Source of the DNA: Streptococcus varani
Lineage (GTDB): Bacteria > Bacillota > Bacilli > Lactobacillales > Streptococcaceae
Length of the DNA stretch: 64,000 nt
NCBI RefSeq assembly: GCF_001375655.1
Contig: NZ_CTEN01000006.1
Location: forward strand, 1-64,000
Reading direction: 5' to 3'
Shown here: piece after piece, positions 1 to 6,290 of the stretch
Layout of the letters: the number at the start of each line of letters is the position of its first letter
Numbering within the stretch: position 1 is the first letter of the stretch
Position numbers and translations under genes: made by a program
Notes under the pieces: model-generated
What the model was told of the DNA's origin: nothing
The model's database searches: none
Seen by the model: only the letters and a program-made list of their open reading frames with translations

Positions 1-174
1 CGTGAGATCGGCTTCCTATTCATGAGCATGAATCTAACAAAATTGACTAAGAATCTCGACCCTAAAAATTCAAATACTCAAAAACCACACAGTGATTTTT
101 TCATCTTGATTGTTTTCAAGACTGAAATCTCTGTGTGGTTTTATTTGAAGCTACTTTTTGCCCAGCCTCATTAG
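1..174 (+). CDS. C-terminal end of a probable transposase (partial)
   Basis: Frame 1 is open from the window edge to a TAG stop at 172-174. The translated tail begins REIGFLFMSMNLTKLTKN, which resembles the conserved tail of DDE transposases such as the IS1182 family; the intact-length IS1182-type copy near 24.1 kb has a comparable LACLNIKKLVK stretch followed by an aromatic, basic tail. No start is visible because the gene begins outside the window. An inverted repeat typical of a terminator lies inside the reading frame, so the last 30 codons may be incidental. A chance open frame cannot be excluded. Confidence 0.4.
   Translation, partial: REIGFLFMSMNLTKLTKNLDPKNSNTQKPHSDFFILIVFKTEISVWFYLKLLFAQPH
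81..142. terminator. Long-loop hairpin, terminator-like
   Basis: AAAACCACACAG at 81-92 pairs with CTGTGTGGTTTT at 131-142, leaving a loop of about 38 nt. It sits at the end of the probable transposase and could work in either direction. Confidence 0.45.
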
Positions 175-195
175 TCAAGTAATCAAAGCATAACC

Positions 196-292
196 TGAAC
201 GTAAGTTCAGCGAGCGTCTTTAGATGCTGCTGGAGTCTAACGGCTTATAGCCGGTGTACAAGCCACCCGTTTTCACGGGTGGTTTTGACTCC
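196..292 (+). other. Strongly folded segment, possible IS605-type end
   Basis: Consecutive hairpins are visible: CTGAAC-GTAA-GTTCAG near 197-212, an ACGGCT/AGCCGGT pair near 239-254, and CCACCCG-loop-CGGGTGG followed by TTTT near 263-285. An outer GGAGTC (about 230) / GACTCC (about 287) pair encloses the last two. The order resembles the guide-RNA-bearing right end of IS200/IS605 or IS1341-type elements, but no tnpB is present, so this is a guess. The last hairpin could simply be a terminator ahead of rpsO. Confidence 0.35.
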
Positions 293-298
293 AAGTAG

Positions 299-327
299 TT
301 GACAAAGTGAACAAAGATTGATATACT
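299..327 (+). promoter_or_regulatory. rpsO promoter
   Basis: TTGACA at 299-304 and TATACT at 322-327 are separated by 17 bp, a near-consensus housekeeping promoter. Transcription should start near 334, giving a leader of about 87 nt before rpsO. The leader may bind S15 for autoregulation, as reported for other Firmicutes; the fold is not demonstrable by eye. Confidence 0.8.
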
Positions 328-420
328 AGTAGGAGTCCAATGGACGATCTAGCGAGTCTTGGTTACAGGATATGCCAACCTGCCACTCGGATTCAGCTCA
401 AATACAAAGGAGAAATACTC

Positions 421-690
421 ATGGCAATCTCAAAAGAGAAAAAAAATGAAATCATGGCACAATATGCGCGTCATGAAGGTGATACTGGTTCAGTAGAAGT
501 GCAAGTTGCTGTCCTTACTTGGGAAATCAACCACCTCAACGGCCATATCAAAGAACACAAAAAAGACCACGCTACTTACCGTGGTTTGATGAAGAAAATC
601 GGTCGCCGTCGTAACCTCTTGGCTTACTTGCGTAAGACAGACGTTAACCGTTACCGTGATTTGATCCAATCTCTTGGTCTTCGTCGTTAA
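421..690 (+). CDS. rpsO: 30S ribosomal protein S15
   Basis: This 89-aa protein is S15, which binds the central domain of 16S rRNA early in small-subunit assembly. The start [12 protein letters not shown] is preceded by AAAGGAG about 8 nt upstream; an in-frame ATG 81 bp earlier lies within the leader and is rejected. The family-typical [12 protein letters not shown] and [10 protein letters not shown] segments are present and the length is normal. It has its own strong promoter. In this genome pnp lies about 5.6 kb downstream, separated by transporters and an insertion sequence, whereas rpsO and pnp are adjacent in many other bacteria. Confidence 0.97.
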   Translation: MAISKEKKNEIMAQYARHEGDTGSVEVQVAVLTWEINHLNGHIKEHKKDHATYRGLMKKIGRRRNLLAYLRKTDVNRYRDLIQSLGLRR

Positions 691-1348
691 TTTTAGCATT
701 AAAACTGTGTGATACGGCCTCAGGTCGCTTTGATAGACTCCAGTCTAATCTACAGCTCTCCTTCCTTGTCTAACACAGTTTTACTGGCTAAAATAATTAA
801 AGTACTTCACTCTAGTGAGGTTCTTTTTTTAATCCCAAGATTCATCAAAATGTAACTGCCTTGTCTAAAGCGATTTTATCTGAAAAAATTGCTGCTCTCT
901 AGATTTCTAGGGAGTTTTTTTGTCTCAAAGTTGCAACAGAACATAAATGGCAAATAGGAAGTCTACTCTACAGCTTCCCTTCCTTGTCTAACGCAGTTTT
1001 ACTGGCTAAAATAGTTAAGGTGCTTCACTCTAGTGAGGTGCTTTTTTCATCCCAAGATTCATCAAAATGTAACTGCCTTGCCTACAGCGATGTTGACTGA
1101 AAAAAATGCTACTCTCTAGATTTCTAGGGAGTTTTTTTGTCTCTTAGAGACTGTCGGTCTGTAAGACGCAACAGAACATAGACGCAATTGTTTGCAGATA
1201 ATGTGACAGTCTTTTACTAGACTTCATGGTTTCTTTTTCAGCGGACTTAAGTCTAGGGTTTGTTTTAGAAGGGATAGATAAGGGTACAAGAGTCTATTTT
1301 ACTTCTTAATTATAATAGTTCTAATCATTTTGCTTTCCTCTTTCTACA
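691..1348. other. 658-bp gap between rpsO and fetA
   Basis: No coding frame is convincing on either strand. Most of the gap is the tandem repeat described at 744-1180. The rest, about 1180-1348, is AT-rich sequence leading into the fetA promoter; I see nothing further in it. Confidence 0.7.
744..1180 (+). repeat. Tandem ~185-bp repeat of promoter/terminator-like units
   Basis: Two diverged copies occupy 744-927 and 962-1145, and matching tails (GCAACAGAACATA) extend each. Each copy holds two sub-units. The first begins CCTTGTCTAA and continues to a TTGTCT-17 bp-TAAAAT promoter-like pair, then a short CTTCACT/AGTGAGG hairpin with a T-run. The second begins CTGCCTTG and ends in an ACTCTCTAGA/TCTAGGGAG hairpin with seven or more T. 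The sub-units look related, giving four units. The function is unknown; very short RNAs or stacked terminators are possible. Confidence 0.75.
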
Positions 1349-1363
1349 TGTTATAATCATTTT
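1349..1363 (+). promoter_or_regulatory. fetA extended -10 abutting the start codon
   Basis: TGTTATAAT at 1349-1357 is an extended -10 with a perfect TATAAT hexamer. The predicted transcription start, 7 nt downstream, is the A of the fetA ATG at 1364. No Shine-Dalgarno sequence is present, so the transcript may be leaderless. Confidence 0.65.
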
Positions 1364-2005
1364 ATGAAAGAATTTGAATTGAAAAATGTGGGTTTATCCA
1401 GCCCTGATAAGAAAATTTTAGATAATATTAATCTCACTATTGAAAAAGGCGCTCACTTGACCATTACAGGGCCATCGGGTTCTGGTAAAAGTAGTTTACT
1501 GAGGGTTTTATCTGGTCTTGTTTCTCACAATCACGGGACTTTGCTTTTTCAAGGGCAGGATGTTCTTAAACTAGATCCAATCCCTTATCGTAGACAGGTT
1601 TCCTATTGTTTCCAACAGCCTGTTCTTTTTGGACAAAGCGTAAGGGATAATATGGTCTTTCCTTTTGAAATTAGAGAGTTGGCTTTTGATCAAGATAAGG
1701 TTTTGAAAGCTCTCAGTCGGCTTAATTTGGGTCCGGAGTTTTTAGATAAACCGATTAAGGACTTATCTGGTGGCGAAAAGCAGAGGGTTGCCTTGGTTCG
1801 TAACCTCCTCTTTGAACCTCAAGTGCTCCTCTTAGATGAGGTTAGTTCTGGTTTGGATGAAAAAACAAAGAGCTTATTACGTGCTTTTCTAAAAGAATTG
1901 AATCAAGAGGGAGTGACCTTGGTTGAAGTAACCCATGATGCCAGTGAGTTGGAACAGGCCAAGAATCTCATCAGAATTGTTGAAGGGAGATTAGAGCATG
2001 AATAG
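1364..2005 (+). CDS. fetA: ABC transporter ATP-binding protein, FetA (YbbL) type
   Basis: This 213-aa cytoplasmic ATPase drives the FetB permease encoded by the overlapping next gene; the E. coli pair exports iron. Walker A is GPSGSGKSS (residues about 36-44), the signature is LSGGEKQRV (about 134) and Walker B is VLLLDEVSSGLD (about 155). The length is typical of a minimal ABC domain. The ATG at 1364 has no ribosome-binding site and lies exactly where transcription should begin. The last 8 bp overlap fetB, implying translational coupling. Substrate assignment rests on homology only. Confidence 0.85.
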   Translation: MKEFELKNVGLSSPDKKILDNINLTIEKGAHLTITGPSGSGKSSLLRVLSGLVSHNHGTLLFQGQDVLKLDPIPYRRQVSYCFQQPVLFGQSVRDNMVFPFEIRELAFDQDKVLKALSRLNLGPEFLDKPIKDLSGGEKQRVALVRNLLFEPQVLLLDEVSSGLDEKTKSLLRAFLKELNQEGVTLVEVTHDASELEQAKNLIRIVEGRLEHE

Positions 2006-2774
2006 TGTGGATGTTTCCTATTGGTCCTTGGCGCTTGCTTTAAGTTTAGTCTTTGTGGCCATTACTATCTCGAGCAAACAAAAACTTGGTTTAACCAAGG
2101 ATATTATCGGTAGTGTTATTCGCACAGTCATTCAATTGACTGTAGTGGGTTACCTGCTTTATTATATTTTTGATTTGAACCATGTCATCTTGACCTTAGC
2201 CATGGTCATGATCATTATTTACAACGCCAGTCGTCAGGCCAACAAGCGCAATCCAAATGGCAAGAAGAAGTTTATCCAATCTTTTTTAGCTATTTTCCTA
2301 GCGACCAGCTTGACGCTGACTGTTTTAGTTTTATCCGGAGCGATTAAATTTATCCCCTCTCAGCTCATCCCCATCACTGGTATGATTGCTAGCAATAGTA
2401 TGGTTGCAATTGGTCTTTCTTACCGCGAGATGAACAGTCTTTTTCGCGATCAGCGTCAGCAAGTTTTGGAAAAATTAGCTTTGGGAGCTCCTGTCAACTT
2501 GGCTGCAGCCTCCATTGTTCGTCAATCCATCCGGACCGCCATGCAACCAACCATCAATTCAGCTAAGACTGTCGGTTTAGTCAGTCTACCTGGTATGATG
2601 TCCGGACTGATTTTTGCTGGTGTCAATCCTATTTTTGCTATCAAATACCAGATTATGGTCATGTTCATGCTCTTATCAGCGACCAGTTTGGGAGCTGTCA
2701 TCGCTGCTTATTTCTCCTATCGCAATTATTTTAACGATCGTGCTCAGCTTGATTTTGAAGAAAATGCGGATTAA
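1998..2774 (+). CDS. fetB: Iron export-type ABC permease, FetB (YbbM) family
   Basis: This 258-aa integral membrane protein belongs to the UPF0014/FetB family. Around six to seven hydrophobic segments alternate with short loops, and the family-typical stretches QLTVVGYLL (about 46) and SVVRQSIRTAMQP-like SIVRQSIRTAMQP (about 172) are present. It overlaps fetA by 8 bp and needs that ATPase for transport. The E. coli homologue exports iron and protects against oxidative stress; here the metal is inferred. Translation appears coupled to fetA. Confidence 0.85.
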   Translation: MNSVDVSYWSLALALSLVFVAITISSKQKLGLTKDIIGSVIRTVIQLTVVGYLLYYIFDLNHVILTLAMVMIIIYNASRQANKRNPNGKKKFIQSFLAIFLATSLTLTVLVLSGAIKFIPSQLIPITGMIASNSMVAIGLSYREMNSLFRDQRQQVLEKLALGAPVNLAAASIVRQSIRTAMQPTINSAKTVGLVSLPGMMSGLIFAGVNPIFAIKYQIMVMFMLLSATSLGAVIAAYFSYRNYFNDRAQLDFEENAD

Positions 2775-2836
2775 GATGGAGACAACTGTAAAAAACGAAT
2801 GATGTATGGTATACTCATAAAAAGGAGGTGGAAAAT

Positions 2837-3076
2837 ATGATTTGGTCTATGCTTGTTGGTCTCTTGATTGGTGCAGTAGCGGGTGCTATCACCAGTCGTG
2901 GAGAAAATATGGGCTGCTTTTTCAAAATATTTGCAGGTCTGATTGGCTCCTCCATTGGTCAAGCTTTGTTAGGCAGTTGGGGACCGACTCTTGCTGATAT
3001 GGCATTGATTCCCTCGATTGTCGGTGCTATCATTGTGATAGCTGTTGTAGAATTTTTCTTTGGTAGAAAGAATTAA
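2837..3076 (+). CDS. GlsB/YeaQ/YmgE-family stress membrane protein
   Basis: This 79-aa protein is nearly all membrane: three hydrophobic segments rich in Gly and Ala (residues about 3-19, 28-48, 53-74), ending in a basic FFFGRKN tail. This is the pattern of the transglycosylase-associated/GlsB family, small membrane proteins induced by envelope stress. The ATG at 2837 is chosen because AGGAGG lies 8 nt upstream; a GTG three codons earlier overlaps that ribosome-binding site. It follows fetB by 62 bp and ends in its own terminator. Confidence 0.8.
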   Translation: MIWSMLVGLLIGAVAGAITSRGENMGCFFKIFAGLIGSSIGQALLGSWGPTLADMALIPSIVGAIIVIAVVEFFFGRKN

Positions 3077-3097
3077 CGATTTGTGAATGTCAGATAA

Positions 3098-3129
3098 AAG
3101 CTGCCTCTCTTTTTTTGGAGAGCAGTTTT
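3098..3129 (+). terminator. Terminator after the small membrane protein
   Basis: CTGCCTCTC pairs with GAGAGCAG around a T-rich loop and is followed by TTTT. It lies just downstream of the 3076 stop. Confidence 0.65.
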
Positions 3130-3130
3130 C

Positions 3131-3178
3131 TGCTTTTGAAATTGCTTTTGAAATTGTTTTTGAAATTTGCTTCAATTT
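3131..3178. repeat. 12-bp direct repeat, three copies plus a degenerate fourth
   Basis: TGCTTTTGAAAT occurs at 3131 and 3143, and TGTTTTTGAAAT at 3155, with exact 12-bp spacing; TTGCTTCAATTT at 3167 may be a worn fourth copy. The array ends about 15 bp before the -10 (TATAAT, 3193-3198) of the formate/nitrite transporter gene, so it is placed like an activator or repressor site. Confidence 0.6.
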
Positions 3179-3231
3179 TTTCAAAAATATGATATAATAC
3201 CATGAATTATGGATTTTAGGAGTAAAATAAG

Positions 3232-4038
3232 ATGAAAATTAAGGCTTCAAACAGCGCCCTGATTGAAAGTTTGGCCCATTCAATCGAAAAAAAGGAAAAT
3301 CTTTCTCGTAACAGTTATAAAAAATATGCTGTACGTGCTATGTTAGCGACGATGTTCTTGACTTTAGGGACAGGAATTGCTTTTTATATTTCCATGTACG
3401 TAGATGCGATCGTTCCCCACGCAGGAAAACTATTTTATGCCTTTATGTTTAGCTGGTCCTTGGTCATGATTGTTTACATGAATGCAGAGTTGGGCACCTC
3501 TAACATGATGTACATGACCAGTGCTGTCTATAACAACAAACTACGTTTTTTGACAGCTGCTAAAATTCTAGCCATCTGTATTTTCTTTAACTTTGTTGGG
3601 GCTGTTTTCTTTTCTTGGTTTATGGCACAGACCAATGCTTTTAATCACCTACCAGCGGATAATTATCTTTTTGAGGCCGTTTCTGCAAAACTCGCGAAGA
3701 CACCGTGGACTCAGTTTGTCGAAGGAATTTTTGCCAATATTGTTGTTAATACAGCTGTTTTCTGTACGCTTCGGATGAAAGATGATGCTGGTAAAGTCTT
3801 CTCCATGGTCTTCATTATCTTTATCTTTGCCTTCCTTGGATTTGAACACGTTATCGCCAACTTTGTCTCTTTCTCATTAGCCTTTTTCGTCAACGGTGGA
3901 CCGGTAGAAGGTATGAACTTCTTGTCAGTACTGTCTAACTTCCTCTTCTCAGGTCTTGGGAATTATGTGGGTGGTGGTCTAGTGATTGGGCTTCTTTACA
4001 GTTGGCTCAACCGCAATAGTGATATGTATGTTGACTAA
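3232..4038 (+). CDS. Formate/nitrite transporter family protein
   Basis: This 268-aa membrane channel is of the FNT (FocA/NirC) family, which moves formate, nitrite or similar small anions. After a 30-residue cytoplasmic N-terminus there are about six membrane spans, including LTLGTGIAFYISMY (about 42) and GNYVGGGLVIGLLY near the C-terminus, a family hallmark. The length is usual. A -10 at 3193-3198 and TAGGAGT before the ATG support the start. It stands alone, ending in a clear terminator. In a fermenting streptococcus, formate export from pyruvate-formate lyase activity is the likely role. Confidence 0.88.
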   Translation: MKIKASNSALIESLAHSIEKKENLSRNSYKKYAVRAMLATMFLTLGTGIAFYISMYVDAIVPHAGKLFYAFMFSWSLVMIVYMNAELGTSNMMYMTSAVYNNKLRFLTAAKILAICIFFNFVGAVFFSWFMAQTNAFNHLPADNYLFEAVSAKLAKTPWTQFVEGIFANIVVNTAVFCTLRMKDDAGKVFSMVFIIFIFAFLGFEHVIANFVSFSLAFFVNGGPVEGMNFLSVLSNFLFSGLGNYVGGGLVIGLLYSWLNRNSDMYVD

Positions 4039-4050
4039 TATATGATTTTC

Positions 4051-4083
4051 TAACACTTTCTGAAAAAGGAAGTGTTTTTTTTG
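4051..4083 (+). terminator. Terminator of the FNT gene
   Basis: AACACTTTC pairs with GAAGTGTT across a short A-rich loop and is followed by eight T. Confidence 0.85.
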
Positions 4084-4185
4084 GTGGGTTCAAAGCCCTA
4101 AAACTAAGGCAAAGTTTATAGTCTTTGAGAATGAACAGGATATTTTGGTAGAATTCCTTTAGATATGTTTTCTCTTAAAAAAGAA

Positions 4186-4214
4186 AAACCGAGTTGACAA
4201 TTGATCAGCTCGGC
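4186..4214 (-). terminator. Terminator of the GNAT gene
   Basis: On the minus strand CCGAGCTGATC pairs with a GATCAACTCGG-like arm and is followed by a T-run (the A-run at about 4179-4187 on the plus strand). Confidence 0.7.
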
Positions 4215-4742
4215 TTAGTTGTTGTCAATCCAGTAACGCAACATCGTTTCCTTATCGTTTTCATCATAATAGGTATTTTCGAGAATGCCACCATTGGCTA
4301 AGATGGTTTTCTGTGATGCAAGATTCCAATCAGCTGCAGTGACGAGAATACGGTCAATCCCCAATTTTTTTGCTTCCAAGAGAGCCAGGCGGAGTTGCTC
4401 TGTCGCATAGCCTTTTTGTCGCTCACTAGGGTGGATAGAATAGCCGATATGGCCAGCGATGTTCATGAGGAAATCTTGCTTGAGATCATGGCGGATATTG
4501 CAGACGCCGATCATAGTTTGGTCACTCTCTCGAATGCAGAGAAAAGTAGTAGACGGGGAACGCCCCTCCTCCACAGTTAGATAGGAGGAGGTTTTCTCCA
4601 GATGTAAGAGCCAGTCGGTAAGAGAGGGTGTCTCTTGTAGTCGGGAACCACCATATAAGTGCTGGTCGGGAAAAGCTTCCTTGTAAGCCAAAATTTCCTT
4701 TTCCCAGTCCATATTGGGCACAACTAAAGTCAGTTTGTCCAT
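4215..4742 (-). CDS. GNAT-family N-acetyltransferase
   Basis: This 175-aa protein has the GNAT acetyl-CoA fold. The acetyl-CoA-binding segment HPSERQKGYATEQLRLALLEA (read as RxxGY/A followed by a helix) lies at about residues 103-123, preceded by a strand GHIGYSIH. The C-terminal half, VTAADWNLASQKTILANGG, is typical of RimJ/RimL-like enzymes. The acceptor is unknown. AGGAGGAAAAGC precedes the ATG. The gene is divergent from pnp, and an ISAs1-type element now sits about 50 bp upstream of its start, so its promoter may be altered. Confidence 0.85.
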   Translation of the reverse strand: MDKLTLVVPNMDWEKEILAYKEAFPDQHLYGGSRLQETPSLTDWLLHLEKTSSYLTVEEGRSPSTTFLCIRESDQTMIGVCNIRHDLKQDFLMNIAGHIGYSIHPSERQKGYATEQLRLALLEAKKLGIDRILVTAADWNLASQKTILANGGILENTYYDENDKETMLRYWIDNN

Positions 4743-4802
4743 GCTTTTCCTCCTAAAATTTTTTCTAGTCTACCATAGCCAAGATTTCTTGTCAAAATCA
4801 AC

Positions 4803-6148
4803 CACGCCAAACGCATGAAGAAAATTTCGTTTTCAGAAATCGAAAAACATAATGACAAAATCAATCAAAGTAGTACACTAGATATAGAGGTGACTAGTAT
4901 GATTGATTTTATTGTTTCTATTGATGCGCATAGTGATGAATTAGATGGACGTCAGTGCTGGAAAATTCGTTACCCTTTATCCACTATCCTATTTCTAGTC
5001 TTCGTTTGCCAACTGGCTGGTATTGAAACCTGGAAGGAGATGGAAGATTTTATTGAAATGAATGAGGGACTTTTAGGAGACTATGTGGATTTAAGTGTTG
5101 GCTGTCCATCTCATGACACTTTAGAACGAGTTATGAGTATGGTTAATCCACAATTTTTGAGCGACCTAAAAGTTGAGTTTGAACAATCTGCCGATTGTCT
5201 ATCCGTAGAGCGATTAATAGCTATTGATGGTAAAACCATGCGAGGAAACGGCAATAAGCACCAACAGCCTAATCACATCGTAACGGCTTATGATGGCTCT
5301 CATCAGATTAGTATAGGGCAGGTGATGGCTCTCATCAGATTAGTATAGGGCAGGTTGTGGTTGAGGAGAAGAGTAATGAGATCACGGCGATTCCCCGCCT
5401 TCTAAGGATGATTGATATTCGAAAAGGGATTGTCACGATTGATGCTATGGGGACTCAGACAGAAATTGTAGATGAGATTATCAAAGGTAAGGGGAACTAC
5501 TGCCTTGCGGTCAAAGGGAATCAGGGGACTTTATTTGAGGACATCTCCCTCTATTTTAGTGATGTCCAATTGCTTGAAAGACTGATGAAGAAGAGGCAAC
5601 ACTACCAAACGGTGGAGAAAGCTCGGAGTCAAATTGAAATTCGAGAATACTGGGTCTCTTACGATGTCAAATGGTTGTCAGACAGGCATCCTCATTGGCA
5701 GAAACTGAGTGGTATTGGTATGACTAAGAATACTATTGACAGGGATGGTGTGCTGACAGAGGAAGTTCGTTACTTTATTATCAGTTCTAAAAAGGATGTT
5801 GAAACATTTGCCTCTTGTGTAAGAGGACATTGGTCAGTAGAAAGCATGCACTGGTTACTAGATGTTGTTTACCGAGAAGACCACAACCAGACCTTAGACA
5901 AGCGAGCAGCCTTCAATCTAAACGCCATTCGAAAATTGTGTCTTTATTTCTTGAAGGTTATTCAATTTCCTAAGAAGGACCTGAGTTATCGTAGAAAACA
6001 ACGCTATATTTCTGTCCATTTGGACGATTATTTACCACAGTTATTTGGAAAGTAGAGACCAATTAATGATCAAACGAACTGTCTACCTTCTTAAAAATCG
6101 TTTCTAGGCACAAAAAGGTTAAGGGAAACTTTTCATGCGTACGGCGTG
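4803..6148 (+). mobile_element. ISAs1-family insertion sequence, inactive transposase
   Basis: The 1,346-bp element is bounded by inverted repeats: CACGCCAAACGCATGAA at 4803 and, on the other strand at the right end (6132-6148), CACGCCGTACGCATGAA. Both flanks carry the identical 9-bp sequence AAAATCAAC (4794-4802 and 6149-6157), a target-site duplication, so both ends are intact and insertion is fairly recent. The transposase ATG lies inside the left repeat. The insertion separates the divergent GNAT and pnp promoters. Confidence 0.93.
4815..6055 (+). pseudogene. ISAs1-family (H-repeat-like) transposase, broken by a 32-bp duplication
   Basis: The reading frame is split into a 177-codon front part and a back part from about 5357. 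The cause is visible: the 32 bp at 5292-5323 are repeated exactly at 5324-5355, which shifts the frame by two. Removing one copy joins IDGKTMRGNG...SIGQ to VVVEEKSNEITAIP and gives one 402-aa protein of normal family length. The ISAs1 landmarks IDGKTMRG, TIDAMGT and KGNQ are intact, as is the C-terminal REDHNQTLDKRA region with its acidic residue. It is therefore a single-event knockout of an otherwise healthy gene. Confidence 0.93.
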
Positions 6149-6203
6149 AAAATCAACTTTTCAGCCTTTCTTTCTGCCTAAAATATGATAAAATAATAAG
6201 GAT

Positions 6204-6264
6204 ACGTGGTTTTGTGCAAAGATGAGTTCAAGACAGCTTGGGTTGATCTTTGTAGAAAACACGT
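6204..6264 (+). promoter_or_regulatory. Long 5' hairpin of the pnp transcript
   Basis: ACGTGGTTTT...CAAAGAT (6204-6223) pairs with ATCTTTG...AAAACACGT (6246-6264), about 16 base pairs with one bulge and one internal loop. It lies just after overlapping -10 candidates TATGAT (6184-6189) and TAAAAT (6189-6194), so it would form the extreme 5' end of the mRNA. In E. coli a similar leader stem is cut by RNase III and lets PNPase limit its own synthesis; the same role here is inferred. Confidence 0.7.
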
Positions 6265-6290
6265 AAACTAATATTTCAGGAGAACTATTC

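Noticed and set aside
4815..6055. Programmed ribosomal frameshifting of the ISAs1 transposase.
   Set aside because: The frame change is fully explained by an exact 32-bp duplication and ISAs1 elements normally have one frame.
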